DNA of 64,000 nucleotides from Chitinophagales bacterium. Its GTDB lineage: Bacteria > Bacteroidota > Bacteroidia > Chitinophagales > Saprospiraceae. Made by a program: the position numbers and the translations under genes. Numbering within the stretch: position 1 is the first letter of the stretch; each line of letters opens with the position of its first letter. The DNA lies in assembly GCA_022360175.1 (NCBI GenBank), contig JAKSDI010000049.1, positions 59,292-123,291 of the forward strand, written 5' to 3'. Under the pieces are notes generated by a model. The model searched no databases. It worked only from the letters and a program-made list of their open reading frames with translations, and was not told the DNA's origin. Shown in pieces: positions 50,130 to 58,910 of the stretch.

Positions 50130-51995
50130 TTAGCGGCCTACATGTATCAATAATACTGAAATATCGGCAGGAGAAACACCACTGATACGGCTCGCTTGCC
50201 CTAATGTACGAGGGCGCAGCTTACTCAGTTTTTCTCTAGCCTCCATAGATAGCGATTGCAGTTCGTGATAATCCAGTTTATCACTTAATCGCACAGCTTC
50301 TAGTCGATTCATTTTTTCAACCCGTTCGCTTTCACGCTGAATATAACCTTCGTACTTGAGGTTTACTTCTGCCAGATCTGCATATTCCTGAGCATAGCCA
50401 TTCAAAAACGCCTCTACCTGAGGTAACACTTTTCTTAAATCAGCCAGGCTCACTTGCGGGCGCAATAATATGCTTTGTAATTTGACCTTTTGATTAATAG
50501 GTGCGGTTCCTTTTTCTTCCAGGAAAGCATTAAGCTGTCCGGGCTCTACACTTTGCTGACGGAAAAAGCGCTCTATTTCTTTAGCTGCCTCTTGTTTAGC
50601 ATTCACTTTTTCCATTCTCTCTTCAGCTCCTCTAATACCTAGTTGGGCAGCCAATGGAGTCAAGCGCAAATCAGCATTATCTTGCCGAAGTAAAATGCGA
50701 TATTCTGCCCTGGAGGTAAACATTCGATAAGGTTCTTTTGTGCCTTTGTTGACCAAATCATCAATCAATACTCCTATATATCCTTCTGAGCGCTTGATGA
50801 CAAATGGTTCTTGCTCTTGTACTTTAAGATGGGCATTGATCCCAGCCATTAGCCCTTGACATCCTGCTTCTTCATAACCTGTTGTACCATTGATCTGGCC
50901 AGCAAAAAAGAGGTTTTCTACCAAGTGAGTTTCGAGCGTAATCTTCAATTGAGTAGGTGGGAAAAAGTCGTATTCTATGGCATAACCTGGTCGGAACATT
51001 TTCATATTCTCAAAACCACGGACCTTGCGCAGAGCCTTGTATTGTACATCTTCAGGTAATGAAGAGGAGAAACCATTCACGTAAATTTCACACGTATTCC
51101 TGCCTTCCGGTTCCACAAACAACTGATGTCGGTCACGGTCCGCAAAACGATCTATCTTATCTTCAATAGAAGGACAATAACGCGGCCCTAAGCCTCGAAT
51201 TCGCCCATTAAACATAGGAGATCGGTCAAAACCTGTTTTAAGGGTATCATGTACCTCTGCACTCGTATAAGTAATATGGCAGGGCACTTGATTTTCTAAA
51301 GGAGGGGTTTCCGTATATGAAAAACGCCCCGGCTTCTCGTCTCCAGGTTGTATTTCCATTGCGTCCCAATCAAGGCTACGGCCATCTATACGAGGAGGCG
51401 TACCCGTCTTCATCCTTCCTGACTCAAAACCCAAGTCAATCAATTGCTCTGTAATACCTTTAGCCGCACGTTCACCTGCCCGACCGCCACCAAATTGCTT
51501 TTTGCCAATATGGATAAGTCCATTCAGGAAAGTTCCATTGGTAAGTACAACTGCTTTAGAAGGAATTTCCAGCCCAAGGCCAGTATATACACCATATGCT
51601 CTGCCATCTTTCACTAAGATACCAGTGACCATCTCCTGCCAAAAATCGATATTGGGATGAGCCTCCAGCAATTCACGCCACTTTGTTGCAAAAGCCATTC
51701 GGTCGCTTTGAGCTCGTGGGCTCCACATAGCAGGGCCTTTGGAGCGGTTCAGCATGCGAAACTGAATCATAGTATGATCTGTAACGATACCCGAATACCC
51801 TCCTAAAGCGTCAATTTCCCGCACAATCTGCCCTTTTGCCACACCACCCATTGCCGGATTGCACGACATTTGGGCAATCGTGTTCATATTCATCGTTGCC
51901 AACAGCACCTTCGAGCCCATATTGGCTGCTGCTACTGCGGCTTCACAACCGGAATGACCGGCACCCACTACTATCACATCGTATTCTGGAAACAT
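50130..51995 (-). CDS. mnmG: tRNA uridine-5-carboxymethylaminomethyl modification enzyme MnmG (GidA)
   Basis: FAD-dependent partner of MnmE; the complex installs (carboxymethyl)aminomethyl groups on U34 of certain tRNAs. At 621 aa it is full length. FAD-binding Rossmann motif [12 protein letters not shown] (9-20), the CNPAMGG motif ([20 protein letters not shown]), the [11 protein letters not shown] segment, [19 protein letters not shown] and [22 protein letters not shown]-like region, and a C-terminal helical domain with [16 protein letters not shown]. mnmE is not in the window. A minus-strand TAATTTTG element lies 21 bp upstream. Confidence 0.97.
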   Translation of the reverse strand: [621 protein letters not shown]

Positions 51996-52015
51996 AGTTT
52001 TTGCATTTGCGTCTG

Positions 52016-52023
52016 CAAAATTA
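52016..52023 (-). promoter_or_regulatory. mnmG -7 promoter element
   Basis: Minus-strand TAATTTTG fits TAnnTTTG and predicts a very short leader (about 14 nt) before the mnmG ATG at 51995. The -33 region is not a clear TTG. Confidence 0.35.
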
Positions 52024-52249
52024 GCACATCTTTTCTAATAAGTCCATAAAATCATTGTGCACCATCATTTTACTCGTACTGTAGCAATGCAGTTCGAGTG
52101 ATATAAAAGAACATGCAGCAACATTGAAGAACATTTATACTGTAAGATTGGGTTGTTTTTGTGTTTATAGTTAAACACCACTAAATTCTAATTATGGCGA
52201 AGTTGAAATTACAAGGAAGGGGTGGTGATTGAGATCAGAAGTACGTTTT

Positions 52250-52267
52250 GCCGATCAGGAGATCGGC
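52250..52267. repeat. Small perfect dyad beside the ATPase gene stop
   Basis: GCCGATC AGGA GATCGGC (7-bp arms, 52250-52256 and 52261-52267), ending 2 bp from the stop of the minus-strand ATPase gene. On that strand it is followed by AAAACG rather than T-residues, so it is not a classical terminator; it may still stabilise the mRNA end. Confidence 0.5.
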
Positions 52268-52269
52268 AA

Positions 52270-53016
52270 TTACTTTAAAGGGCGGGCATGATGCAATATT
52301 GGCAATTGCCCACTATATGCTTTATTGATATTTTCCTGAGTAAAGGTAGTAGTGGTATCGCCATAGGCAATCAGTCGCTGGTTGAGAAGAATCACTTTAT
52401 CAAAATAAGAGGGGACTGTAGAAAGATCGTGATGTACCACCATTAAGGTTTTACCTTCAGCAGCCAGGCGCTTAAGAATATTAATAATTTTCTCTTCAGT
52501 TGTAATATCTACTCCGACAAAGGGTTCATCCAATAGAAAAATATCTGCCTCCTGGCAAAGCGCCCGAGCAAGGAAAACCCGTTGTTGCTGCCCTCCTGAA
52601 AGCTCTCCTATTTGCCGCTGAGCGAAGTCCTCCATTCCCACTTCTTTCAGAGCCTCCATAACAAGTTCTTTATCATGAGTATCTAGTCGTTGCAACAATT
52701 TCTTGTGTGGGTAACGTCCCATCTCGACTATATCGTAAACGGTAGCCGGAAAAGACCAATCTACATCACTTTTTTGAGGAACGTATACTACTTTTTTTCG
52801 CTTTGACTTGATTGACTTACCCTCAATTTTCACTACTCCTGCATTAATTTCCAGTAAGCCAAGTATAGCTTTGAACAGGGTAGACTTTCCTGCACCATTA
52901 GGACCAATAATGCCATATATATTTCCTGGTTCTATGTCGAGAAAAATATTCGTTAAAACACGCTTTCTTCCATAAGAGACAGACAAACCATTTATTGTTA
53001 TTACTGGCTGGGGCAT
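52270..53016 (-). CDS. Metal (Zn/Mn) ABC transporter ATP-binding protein, TroB/ZnuC-like
   Basis: A 248-aa ABC ATPase of the manganese/zinc/iron chelate family. Walker A is GPNGAGKST, Q-loop VPQKSDVDWSFPATVYDIVEMGRY (the WSFPxTV segment is typical of the metal-chelate family), ABC signature LSGGQQQR, Walker B IFLLDEPFVGVD, and the switch His in MVVHHDL. It is the third gene after the DtxR-family regulator and the binding protein, 97 bp behind the latter, in a gap that contains GTGATATTGTGAT repeats. No permease gene follows; the next gene is mnmG. It would energise uptake with a permease encoded elsewhere. Confidence 0.9.
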   Translation of the reverse strand: MPQPVITINGLSVSYGRKRVLTNIFLDIEPGNIYGIIGPNGAGKSTLFKAILGLLEINAGVVKIEGKSIKSKRKKVVYVPQKSDVDWSFPATVYDIVEMGRYPHKKLLQRLDTHDKELVMEALKEVGMEDFAQRQIGELSGGQQQRVFLARALCQEADIFLLDEPFVGVDITTEEKIINILKRLAAEGKTLMVVHHDLSTVPSYFDKVILLNQRLIAYGDTTTTFTQENINKAYSGQLPILHHARPLK

Positions 53017-53019
53017 GGT

Positions 53020-53048
53020 GTGATATTGTGATGTGGTGATATTGTGAT
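53020..53048. repeat. GTGATATTGTGAT direct repeat in the metal-uptake operon
   Basis: The 13-mer GTGATATTGTGAT occurs at 53020-53032 and 53036-53048 (16-bp period), followed by GTGATAT at about 53052 and GGTGATTGGTGATATT near 53090. It fills most of the gap between binding-protein and ATPase genes and is related in sequence to the heptamer array at 63836. Confidence 0.7.
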
Positions 53049-53113
53049 TTAGTGATATCCCAACTTCGCTTATTGGCTACGTTGGGCAAGGGTGATTGGT
53101 GATATTATGTATT

Positions 53114-54106
53114 TTACGCAGACATTTTTCTGGCTACCAATAAAAAACCACCTATTAAGACAACTCCTAACAAAGCATAGAGCCAATAACTGGAGGTTTC
53201 ATCATCACTTTCTTCTTCTTCTGCTATTATTTCTTTTGACAGAGCATCGACGATGGTCTTTGTATTATACTTAAGCATATCCAGATAGGTTGGAGCAGGG
53301 CTATCTTTATCTCCTATTGAATCTGAATAGAGTGCTCCTCCTATTGCTACCTGATTATCACTGGCAATCTGCTTTAATAATTTTGGGTTCACTGTGGTTT
53401 CTACAAAAACAGCAGGTACCTTATTCTCACTAATTACTTTATTCAGGCGCATTATATCAGAGGTCTGTGCTTCCGCATCTGTTGAAGTACCCAATATAGC
53501 TTCTACCTGGATACCATAACGCTTGCCATAATAACGGAATGCATCATGAGATGTAATTAATACACGCTGTTTTTCAGGAATAGCCTGGACTGCCTGTTGA
53601 ATTTCTAAATCCAGTTCCTCTAATTGCTGGCGATAAATATTGTAGTTGAATTCATATTTATCTGCATTATCTGGATCCAGTTCAGAAAGTGCATTTTTAA
53701 TATTTTCAATATAGGTGAAACCATTTTTGACATCCATCCAGGCGTGAGGATCAGTCGAATTTTTATATTTGATGCTTTCTATTGGTTGAATCCCCTCAGT
53801 AATTCTAACGACCACCGCTTTAGAGCCTGAATTTTCGATTAACTCACTCATCCAGCCTTCAAAAGTTAGCCCATTTATCAATATTAAATCAGCTTTAGTA
53901 ACTAATTGAACATCGCCAGGAGTAGGCTCATAGATATGAGGATCACCACCTATTGGTACAATACTGGCAACCTCTACCAAGCCTCCACTTATGTTCTCTG
54001 CCATATCGGCAAAAATTGATGCAGAAGCTATTACCAATGGCTTCTCCTGTGCTTTCGCAAATGCTGGCAAAACCAACATCATTATGTACAACAAATATCT
54101 TTTCAT
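53114..54106 (-). CDS. Metal-binding ABC substrate protein (TroA/ZnuA family) with C-terminal membrane anchor
   Basis: A 330-aa periplasmic cluster A-I binding protein. Signal peptide 1-19 (ending FAKA), with no lipobox cysteine. Ligand set by motif: H57 (GGDPHIYEPTPGD), H121 (DPHAWMD), H187 (TSHDAF) and D262 (YSDSIGD). Three His plus one Asp resembles TroA/ZnuA (Zn/Mn) rather than PsaA, which has Glu at the third position. The segment AIGGALYSDSIGD..PTYLDMLKYNTKTIVDAL is TroA-like. Unusually, an acidic linker (EEEESDDE, about 295-303) leads to a single membrane helix (about 306-326) and a short basic tail, which would tether it to the inner membrane. It lies 6 bp after the regulator gene. 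Confidence 0.9.
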   Translation of the reverse strand: MKRYLLYIMMLVLPAFAKAQEKPLVIASASIFADMAENISGGLVEVASIVPIGGDPHIYEPTPGDVQLVTKADLILINGLTFEGWMSELIENSGSKAVVVRITEGIQPIESIKYKNSTDPHAWMDVKNGFTYIENIKNALSELDPDNADKYEFNYNIYRQQLEELDLEIQQAVQAIPEKQRVLITSHDAFRYYGKRYGIQVEAILGTSTDAEAQTSDIMRLNKVISENKVPAVFVETTVNPKLLKQIASDNQVAIGGALYSDSIGDKDSPAPTYLDMLKYNTKTIVDALSKEIIAEEEESDDETSSYWLYALLGVVLIGGFLLVARKMSA

Positions 54107-54112
54107 TTCCTG

Positions 54113-54781
54113 CTAATTATTCTCTACCTGAACAAAAAGGTTTTGACAAACTTTCTTCGAAAGTGTCCTACTATCTTGCTCTCCAATAGCCACTTTCATT
54201 GATTCATCATATTCATAATATTCCAGGACCTTTAAGCTGGTACCCAATACCAAACCCATTTGGTCGAGGTATTGCAAAAAAGGAGTTGTGTGATCCTGTA
54301 CTCCTACTACTACCCCTTTTGCTCCAATTGCCATATCTGAAAGCTGGATTTGTTTTCGCGTAGCAAAGATGCCATCCGCATCAGGAATAGGATCTCCATG
54401 AGGATCAAAGCGAGGATATTCTAAAAAACCGTCGAGTTTTTCTACCAATTCAGGAGATTTGATATGCTCTAGCTGTTCAGCAATTTCATGCACCTCATCC
54501 CAGGAAAACCCCAGTTTATCTACAAGAAAAACTTCCCACAAACGGTGTTTTCTGATTAGATGTGTAGCAATACGAGCCCCTTCAGCAGTAAGCGTCACTC
54601 CTCGATAACGTTCATAGTTAATGAGTTCTTTTTCCGAGAGGCGTTTAATCATATCTGTTACCGAGGCAGCACTTGTTTTCATTTCACTGGAAATCGAATT
54701 TGTACTGGCCGGCTTATCCTGCTTCTCAGATATTTTAAAGATCGCTTTTAGATAATTTTCTTCTGTGTGTGATATCTCCAT
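54113..54781 (-). CDS. DtxR/MntR-family metal-dependent transcriptional repressor
   Basis: A 222-aa regulator. N-terminal winged helix (residues 1-65, SHTEENYLKAIFKISEK..TSAASVTDMIKRLSEK), metal-binding and dimerisation domain (RKHRLWEVFLVDKLGFSWDEVHEIAEQLEHIKSPELVEKLDGFL, with the His/Glu ligands of the family, and the FDPHGDPIP segment), and a C-terminal FeoA/SH3-like domain (150-218). It leads an operon with the metal-binding protein and ATPase, consistent with autogenous Mn, Zn or Fe control. A palindrome in its own promoter spacer (54884-54905) is the candidate operator. Metal specificity is not determinable from sequence; Mn(II) is the most common for this subtype. Confidence 0.92.
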   Translation of the reverse strand: MEISHTEENYLKAIFKISEKQDKPASTNSISSEMKTSAASVTDMIKRLSEKELINYERYRGVTLTAEGARIATHLIRKHRLWEVFLVDKLGFSWDEVHEIAEQLEHIKSPELVEKLDGFLEYPRFDPHGDPIPDADGIFATRKQIQLSDMAIGAKGVVVGVQDHTTPFLQYLDQMGLVLGTSLKVLEYYEYDESMKVAIGEQDSRTLSKKVCQNLFVQVENN

Positions 54782-54872
54782 TCCTTATTCAGCGGTGATA
54801 TTGTAAATATATATTAGGGTAGGATTCAGCAATTTTGCTTGACTCATAATTCTTTCTTGCATCACCTAAGGA

Positions 54873-54905
54873 CAAAGATAACTATTTTTAGACTAACTTA
54901 AAAAT
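54873..54905 (-). promoter_or_regulatory. Promoter and candidate operator of the metal regulator operon
   Basis: On the minus strand a consensus -7 TATCTTTG (plus 54873-54880) is preceded by a palindrome ATTTTTA-N8-TAAAAAT (plus 54884-54905) that fills most of the -33/-7 spacer. The -33 region is TTTT rather than TTG. Leader length would be about 85 nt. A dyad inside the promoter of a DtxR-family gene is the usual place for an autoregulatory site. Confidence 0.5.
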
Positions 54906-54921
54906 ATTTTAAAATAAGACC

Positions 54922-55278
54922 TTACAAATCCCAAAAAGACCGAGGCCTACGGTAAACAATCAAAGTATCTCTTGCCGTAATTAAAAAATAAACAATCAAA
55001 CTTGCTCCAAGAAGTAGGGCAATCCAACTCTTCAACCAATAAATCATTACAGGCAAAGACAGCAGTAAAATTGGCAAGAGCCAAACAAAGACAAAACGCT
55101 GTTTATACTGATGTTGATGGAACAATTCAACAGCACTCCCCAACTGCCACAAAGTAAGCAATGATACAAGAGTGATCAACCATCCTTGTGAAGTAGTCAA
55201 CGAACAAACCACCCCTGTGCTTATTAATATAATAGCTTGTCCTATTAAATCTTTTTTCATCCGGCCTCTACTTATCAT
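54922..55278 (-). CDS. Small membrane protein, four predicted helices (A)
   Basis: 118 aa, not a recognised family. Four hydrophobic segments (about residues 11-27, 30-48, 62-80 and 83-102) and a basic tail (RRPRSFWDL). Its start overlaps the stop of the upstream gene by one base (TAATG), implying translational coupling. It shares with the upstream protein a WQLGS motif after helix 2 and a similar end (RDTLIVY against RDVKAY), so the two look like distant tandem paralogues. An internal Met7 is an alternative start. Confidence 0.7.
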   Translation of the reverse strand: MISRGRMKKDLIGQAIILISTGVVCSLTTSQGWLITLVSLLTLWQLGSAVELFHQHQYKQRFVFVWLLPILLLSLPVMIYWLKSWIALLLGASLIVYFLITARDTLIVYRRPRSFWDL

Positions 55279-55658
55279 TATACTGTATCTATTTTAGGAT
55301 CATAAATAGAATCATAAGCTTTTACATCCCTATGACTTTGAGTATAATACCAAACAGCACCAACCAGAGGAGGCAAACAAAGTACCCACCACATTGCTCT
55401 CAGCCATTCATAATCCTGGATAAGAGGTATACTATCCGTATGCTCTACTCCCCATATAAGTAATAAACAATAAGCAGTCGCAGCCATGAAATAAGTAAAA
55501 TGCAACTTACTACGCCATGCAATACCTTTAATCAGACTACTGCCCAATTGCCAGCCTCCAAGTGGTATGCTAACAAATAATGTGAGCGGGAAAAAAACCA
55601 TCAGGCATAGCATAATCGACTGAATGATTATATCGGTAGTCAACAGCATCCTCTTCAT
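55278..55658 (-). CDS. Small membrane protein, four predicted helices (B)
   Basis: 126 aa, no recognised family. Hydrophobic segments at about 9-30, 30-48, 52-70 and 87-106, containing GGWQLGSSLI. It is the first gene of a coupled pair with the 118-aa protein. A well-formed Bacteroidota promoter lies just upstream (55684-55714), so the pair is clearly expressed from its own start. Role unknown; no catalytic motif. Confidence 0.72.
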   Translation of the reverse strand: MKRMLLTTDIIIQSIMLCLMVFFPLTLFVSIPLGGWQLGSSLIKGIAWRSKLHFTYFMAATAYCLLLIWGVEHTDSIPLIQDYEWLRAMWWVLCLPPLVGAVWYYTQSHRDVKAYDSIYDPKIDTV

Positions 55659-55683
55659 AATAATGATCTTGTTTATATATTTA

Positions 55684-55714
55684 CAAAGTTAATTATATTT
55701 TTCATAAGTTTCAA
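55684..55714 (-). promoter_or_regulatory. Consensus Bacteroidota promoter for the small membrane protein pair
   Basis: On the minus strand: TTG (plus 55712-55714), 20-bp spacer, TAACTTTG (plus 55684-55691). Both elements match the TTG / TAnnTTTG consensus; transcription would begin about 20 nt before the ATG at 55658. Confidence 0.65.
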
Positions 55715-55736
55715 TTATTTCTGAAAATAACATAAA

Positions 55737-56312
55737 ATGTCAGCAGAAGCCATTAATGAGATCATCAAAAACCGCCGAGCCATATTTCCTAATACTTATA
55801 TAAATCGCCCCATCCCTGAAGAACATATCCAACAAATTTTAGAAAATGCCAATTGGGCCCCTACGCATAGAAAAACCCAGCCCTGGAGATTTAAGGTCTT
55901 TCGCAAAGCAGCATTAGAACGCCTGAGTGAATATCTGGCTGACTGGTATAAGGAGCATACTCCAATGGCTAAATTTTCAGAAAAAAAACACGAAAAGACT
56001 AAAGCCAAGCCCTTACAATCGGATTGTGTTATTGCCATCTGTATGCAACGAGACCTCGAAGAGCGGGTACCAGAATGGGAGGAAATTGCAGCAGTAGCTT
56101 GTGCAGTACAAAATATGTGGCTAAGCTGCACAGCCTATGGAATCGGTTGTTATTGGAGCTCTCCTAAATCGATACTGGAAGCCAATGATTTTCTAAAACT
56201 GAAAGAAGGCGAACAATGTCTTGGATTGCTGTATATGGGCTATCATGAAATGCCGTTGCTCCCTGGCGACAGGACACCCATTGAGGAAAAAGTAATATGG
56301 CTAGAGGAATAA
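55737..56312 (+). CDS. Nitroreductase-family FMN oxidoreductase (YdjA-like)
   Basis: A 191-aa soluble protein. Family features: IKNRRAIFPNTYINRPIPEEHIQQILENANWAPTHRKTQPWRF at the N-terminus (Arg and Asn/His contacts to FMN phosphate and ring), VACAVQNMWLSCTAYGIGCYWSSP in the middle, and GLLYMGYHE near the end. The WAPTHRKTQPWRF form resembles the short YdjA subgroup. Substrate unknown; NAD(P)H-dependent reduction of nitro, quinone or flavin substrates is the family range. Divergent from the small membrane protein genes. Confidence 0.88.
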   Translation: MSAEAINEIIKNRRAIFPNTYINRPIPEEHIQQILENANWAPTHRKTQPWRFKVFRKAALERLSEYLADWYKEHTPMAKFSEKKHEKTKAKPLQSDCVIAICMQRDLEERVPEWEEIAAVACAVQNMWLSCTAYGIGCYWSSPKSILEANDFLKLKEGEQCLGLLYMGYHEMPLLPGDRTPIEEKVIWLEE

Positions 56313-56634
56313 AGCCTTCATTATTCAACTCCTTTATATGTCCGGTCTTTGTCCCACTTTCCTGGTCAAAACCAGTATAAGCAGTTCATTCAGTTGGACA
56401 TAAAACAAATTTACAGTAGTTTTGCAGGCCGAACGAAAAGCCGGTAGAAGTTTCTTTCTTAAGGAAGGATCAAAAAATAACTTAATTGTCTTTTGTTTAT
56501 ACCAAAGAATAAATGTCTGTACGGGCTGAAATTAAGGTGCAAATAAAAGTTTATATGATAAAGTTATTTTCTTGATAAGACTAAATGATAGAGCTTCCCC
56601 TTTGAAGTAAATTTTATTTTATAAACAAAAGATT
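56313..56634 (+). other. 322-bp leader region of hppA
   Basis: Non-coding. It holds the hppA promoter (56394-56424), so the transcript would have an untranslated leader of about 200 nt. Small inverted pairs are visible upstream of the promoter (CTGGT/ACCAG at 56362-56375), but I cannot assign a known riboswitch. Confidence 0.6.
56394..56424 (+). promoter_or_regulatory. Consensus Bacteroidota promoter of hppA
   Basis: TTG at 56394-56396, 20-bp spacer, TAGTTTTG at 56417-56424, matching TTG / TAnnTTTG. Predicted start about 56431, roughly 200 nt before the ATG. Confidence 0.6.
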
Positions 56635-58842
56635 ATGGGTCAAACGATTACACTTTTAGTACCAGCATTTGGTGTACTTGCACTTTTGTACACTTTCTGG
56701 CGCTCTAGTTGGGTTTCCAAGCAGGAAGTAGGAACTGAACGCATGGGACGTATTGCAACAAATATTGCAGATGGTGCAATGGCTTTCCTAAAAGCGGAGT
56801 ACCGCGTACTTGCAATTTTTGTATTAGCAGTAGCTATACTGCTTGGCATCAGTGGTAATAATGCAGATTCTTCTCCATTGATTGCTCTTTCATTTATCTT
56901 AGGTGCAATTTGCTCAGCACTAGCTGGTTTTATTGGTATGCGTGTAGCTACTAAAGCAAATGTACGTACTACTAATGCCGCCCGTACAGGATTAGGCAAG
57001 GCACTGGAAATCGCTTTTGCAGGTGGTTCTGTAATGGGTCTTGGTGTAGTAGGTTTGGGTGTATTAGGCCTTGGAACTCTATTCCTGGCTTATTCTAGCA
57101 TTGGTTGGGATGTTAACCGCGTGATCACTGTTATCACAGGTTTCTCTTTTGGTGCTTCTTCTATTGCATTGTTTGCACGTGTAGGTGGTGGTATTTATAC
57201 AAAAGCTGCAGATGTAGGTGCTGACCTTGTAGGAAAGGTAGAAGCAGGTATCCCTGAAGATCACCCTCTAAACCCAGCTACTATTGCCGATAATGTAGGT
57301 GATAATGTAGGTGACGTAGCAGGTATGGGTGCCGACCTTTTCGAATCTTATGTAGGTTCTATCATTGGTACAATGGTATTGGGTGCTGCATTTATTGGTG
57401 TTACTGGTTTTGAAAACACCAATGATTTTGGTGGCTTAAATGCAGTATTGTTACCATTAATACTTGCAAGTGTAGGTATTATAACTTCTATTCTTGGTAC
57501 TTTCTTTGTAAAAGTTAAGGAAGGTGGTGACCCACAAAAAGCACTAAACCGTGGCGAATTCCTGTCTGCTGCATTGATGCTTGCTGCTACTTTTGCAATC
57601 GTACGCTGGGTGCTTCCTGCGAGCTGGACATTTGAAGGCACAGAATACTCTTCAATGGGTGTTTTCTGGGCGGTGATCTTTGGCCTTGCTGGTGGTTTGC
57701 TAATTGGTATGGTTACTGAATACTATACTGGTACTGGCACAAAGCCTGTAAAAAGTATCGTTGATCAGTCATTAACTGGTTCTGCTACTAATATTATCGC
57801 TGGCCTTGGTGTGGGGATGCAGTCTACTGCTATTCCAATCCTTATTTTAGCGGTAGCAATTGTAGGTTCTTATTCTTTTGCTGGCCTTTATGGTATCGCT
57901 ATTGCTGCGGTAGGTATGCTTTCTAATACAGGTATACAATTGGCAGTAGATGCTTATGGCCCTATTTCTGATAATGCGGGTGGTATTGCTGAGATGGCAG
58001 AACTTCCAAAAGAAGTACGTGGCCGTACTGACAAATTGGATGCTGTAGGTAATACAACTGCTGCAATTGGTAAAGGTTTTGCAATTGGCTCTGCAGCTTT
58101 GACTGCACTAGCACTTTTTGCAGCCTTCATCACTGCTTATAATATCAGCCACCCTGATGCAAAACTAACAAGCATCAACATTACTAGCCCTTATGTAATG
58201 GCTGCTCTTTTTGTTGGTGGTATGTTACCTTTCCTTTTTTCTGCACTTTCAATGGGTGCTGTAGGCCGTGCAGCTATGGATATGATCCAGGAGGTACGTC
58301 GCCAGTTTAAGAACATCCCTGAGTTGAGAGGTGCACTAGATGCAATGAACAGAAATGAAGGCAAAGAATTCAGTGACTGGAGTGATGCAGATCAGAAGGC
58401 TTTCGAAGCAGCTGATGGTAAAGCGGAGTATGGCAAATGTGTAGAAATATCTACTGCCGCTTCTATTCGCGAGATGATTCGCCCAGGCTTGTTGGCAGTA
58501 TTAGCTCCAGTAGTAGTAGGTTTGACTCCTGGTTTAGTTGGCCTTGGTAGCCAGTTGGGAGCAGAAATGCTTGGTGGTTTGCTAGCAGGTGTAACGGTAG
58601 CAGGTGTACTCATGGCTATCTTCCAGTCTAATGCAGGTGGTGCATGGGACAACGCCAAGAAGATGTTTGAAGAAGGTGTTGAAATCAATGGTGAGATGTA
58701 CTATAAAGGTTCTGACCCTCATAAAGCAACAGTAGTAGGTGATACTGTAGGTGATCCATTTAAGGATACTTCTGGCCCATCACTAAACATTCTACTTAAG
58801 CTTATGTCTGTAGTAGCATTGGTAATTGCACCACTGTTATAA
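56635..58842 (+). CDS. hppA: Membrane-bound ion-pumping pyrophosphatase (K+-dependent type)
   Basis: A 735-aa polytopic protein (about 16 helices) that couples PPi hydrolysis to ion export across the inner membrane. Signature motifs: [35 protein letters not shown] with the Asp cluster that binds Mg-PPi, then the loop [11 protein letters not shown], and near the end [19 protein letters not shown]. Ala rather than Lys after GNTT marks the K+-dependent subfamily. Whether Na+, H+ or both are pumped cannot be fixed from sequence; the Na+-type is common in marine Bacteroidota. It is preceded by a consensus promoter with a long leader and followed by a very strong terminator, so it is a single-gene unit. 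Confidence 0.96.
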   Translation: MGQTITLLVPAFGVLALLYTFWRSSWVSKQEVGTERMGRIATNIADGAMAFLKAEYRVLAIFVLAVAILLGISGNNADSSPLIALSFILGAICSALAGFIGMRVATKANVRTTNAARTGLGKALEIAFAGGSVMGLGVVGLGVLGLGTLFLAYSSIGWDVNRVITVITGFSFGASSIALFARVGGGIYTKAADVGADLVGKVEAGIPEDHPLNPATIADNVGDNVGDVAGMGADLFESYVGSIIGTMVLGAAFIGVTGFENTNDFGGLNAVLLPLILASVGIITSILGTFFVKVKEGGDPQKALNRGEFLSAALMLAATFAIVRWVLPASWTFEGTEYSSMGVFWAVIFGLAGGLLIGMVTEYYTGTGTKPVKSIVDQSLTGSATNIIAGLGVGMQSTAIPILILAVAIVGSYSFAGLYGIAIAAVGMLSNTGIQLAVDAYGPISDNAGGIAEMAELPKEVRGRTDKLDAVGNTTAAIGKGFAIGSAALTALALFAAFITAYNISHPDAKLTSINITSPYVMAALFVGGMLPFLFSALSMGAVGRAAMDMIQEVRRQFKNIPELRGALDAMNRNEGKEFSDWSDADQKAFEAADGKAEYGKCVEISTAASIREMIRPGLLAVLAPVVVGLTPGLVGLGSQLGAEMLGGLLAGVTVAGVLMAIFQSNAGGAWDNAKKMFEEGVEINGEMYYKGSDPHKATVVGDTVGDPFKDTSGPSLNILLKLMSVVALVIAPLL

Positions 58843-58866
58843 TAAGATATAATATTTTGCTATAGA

Positions 58867-58910
58867 AGAAAGGCCTTTCTGCAATAATGCAGGAAGGCCT
58901 TTCTTTTTTT
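58867..58910 (+). terminator. Strong rho-independent terminator after hppA
   Basis: A 17-bp stem with one G-T wobble (58867-58883 and 58888-58904), loop ATAA, then a T-run through 58910. It lies 25 bp after the hppA stop. Confidence 0.92.

Noticed and set aside
52250..52267. Dyad after the metal ATPase as a rho-independent terminator
   Set aside because: On the gene's strand it is followed by AAAACG, not a T-tract, and the stem is only 7 bp.
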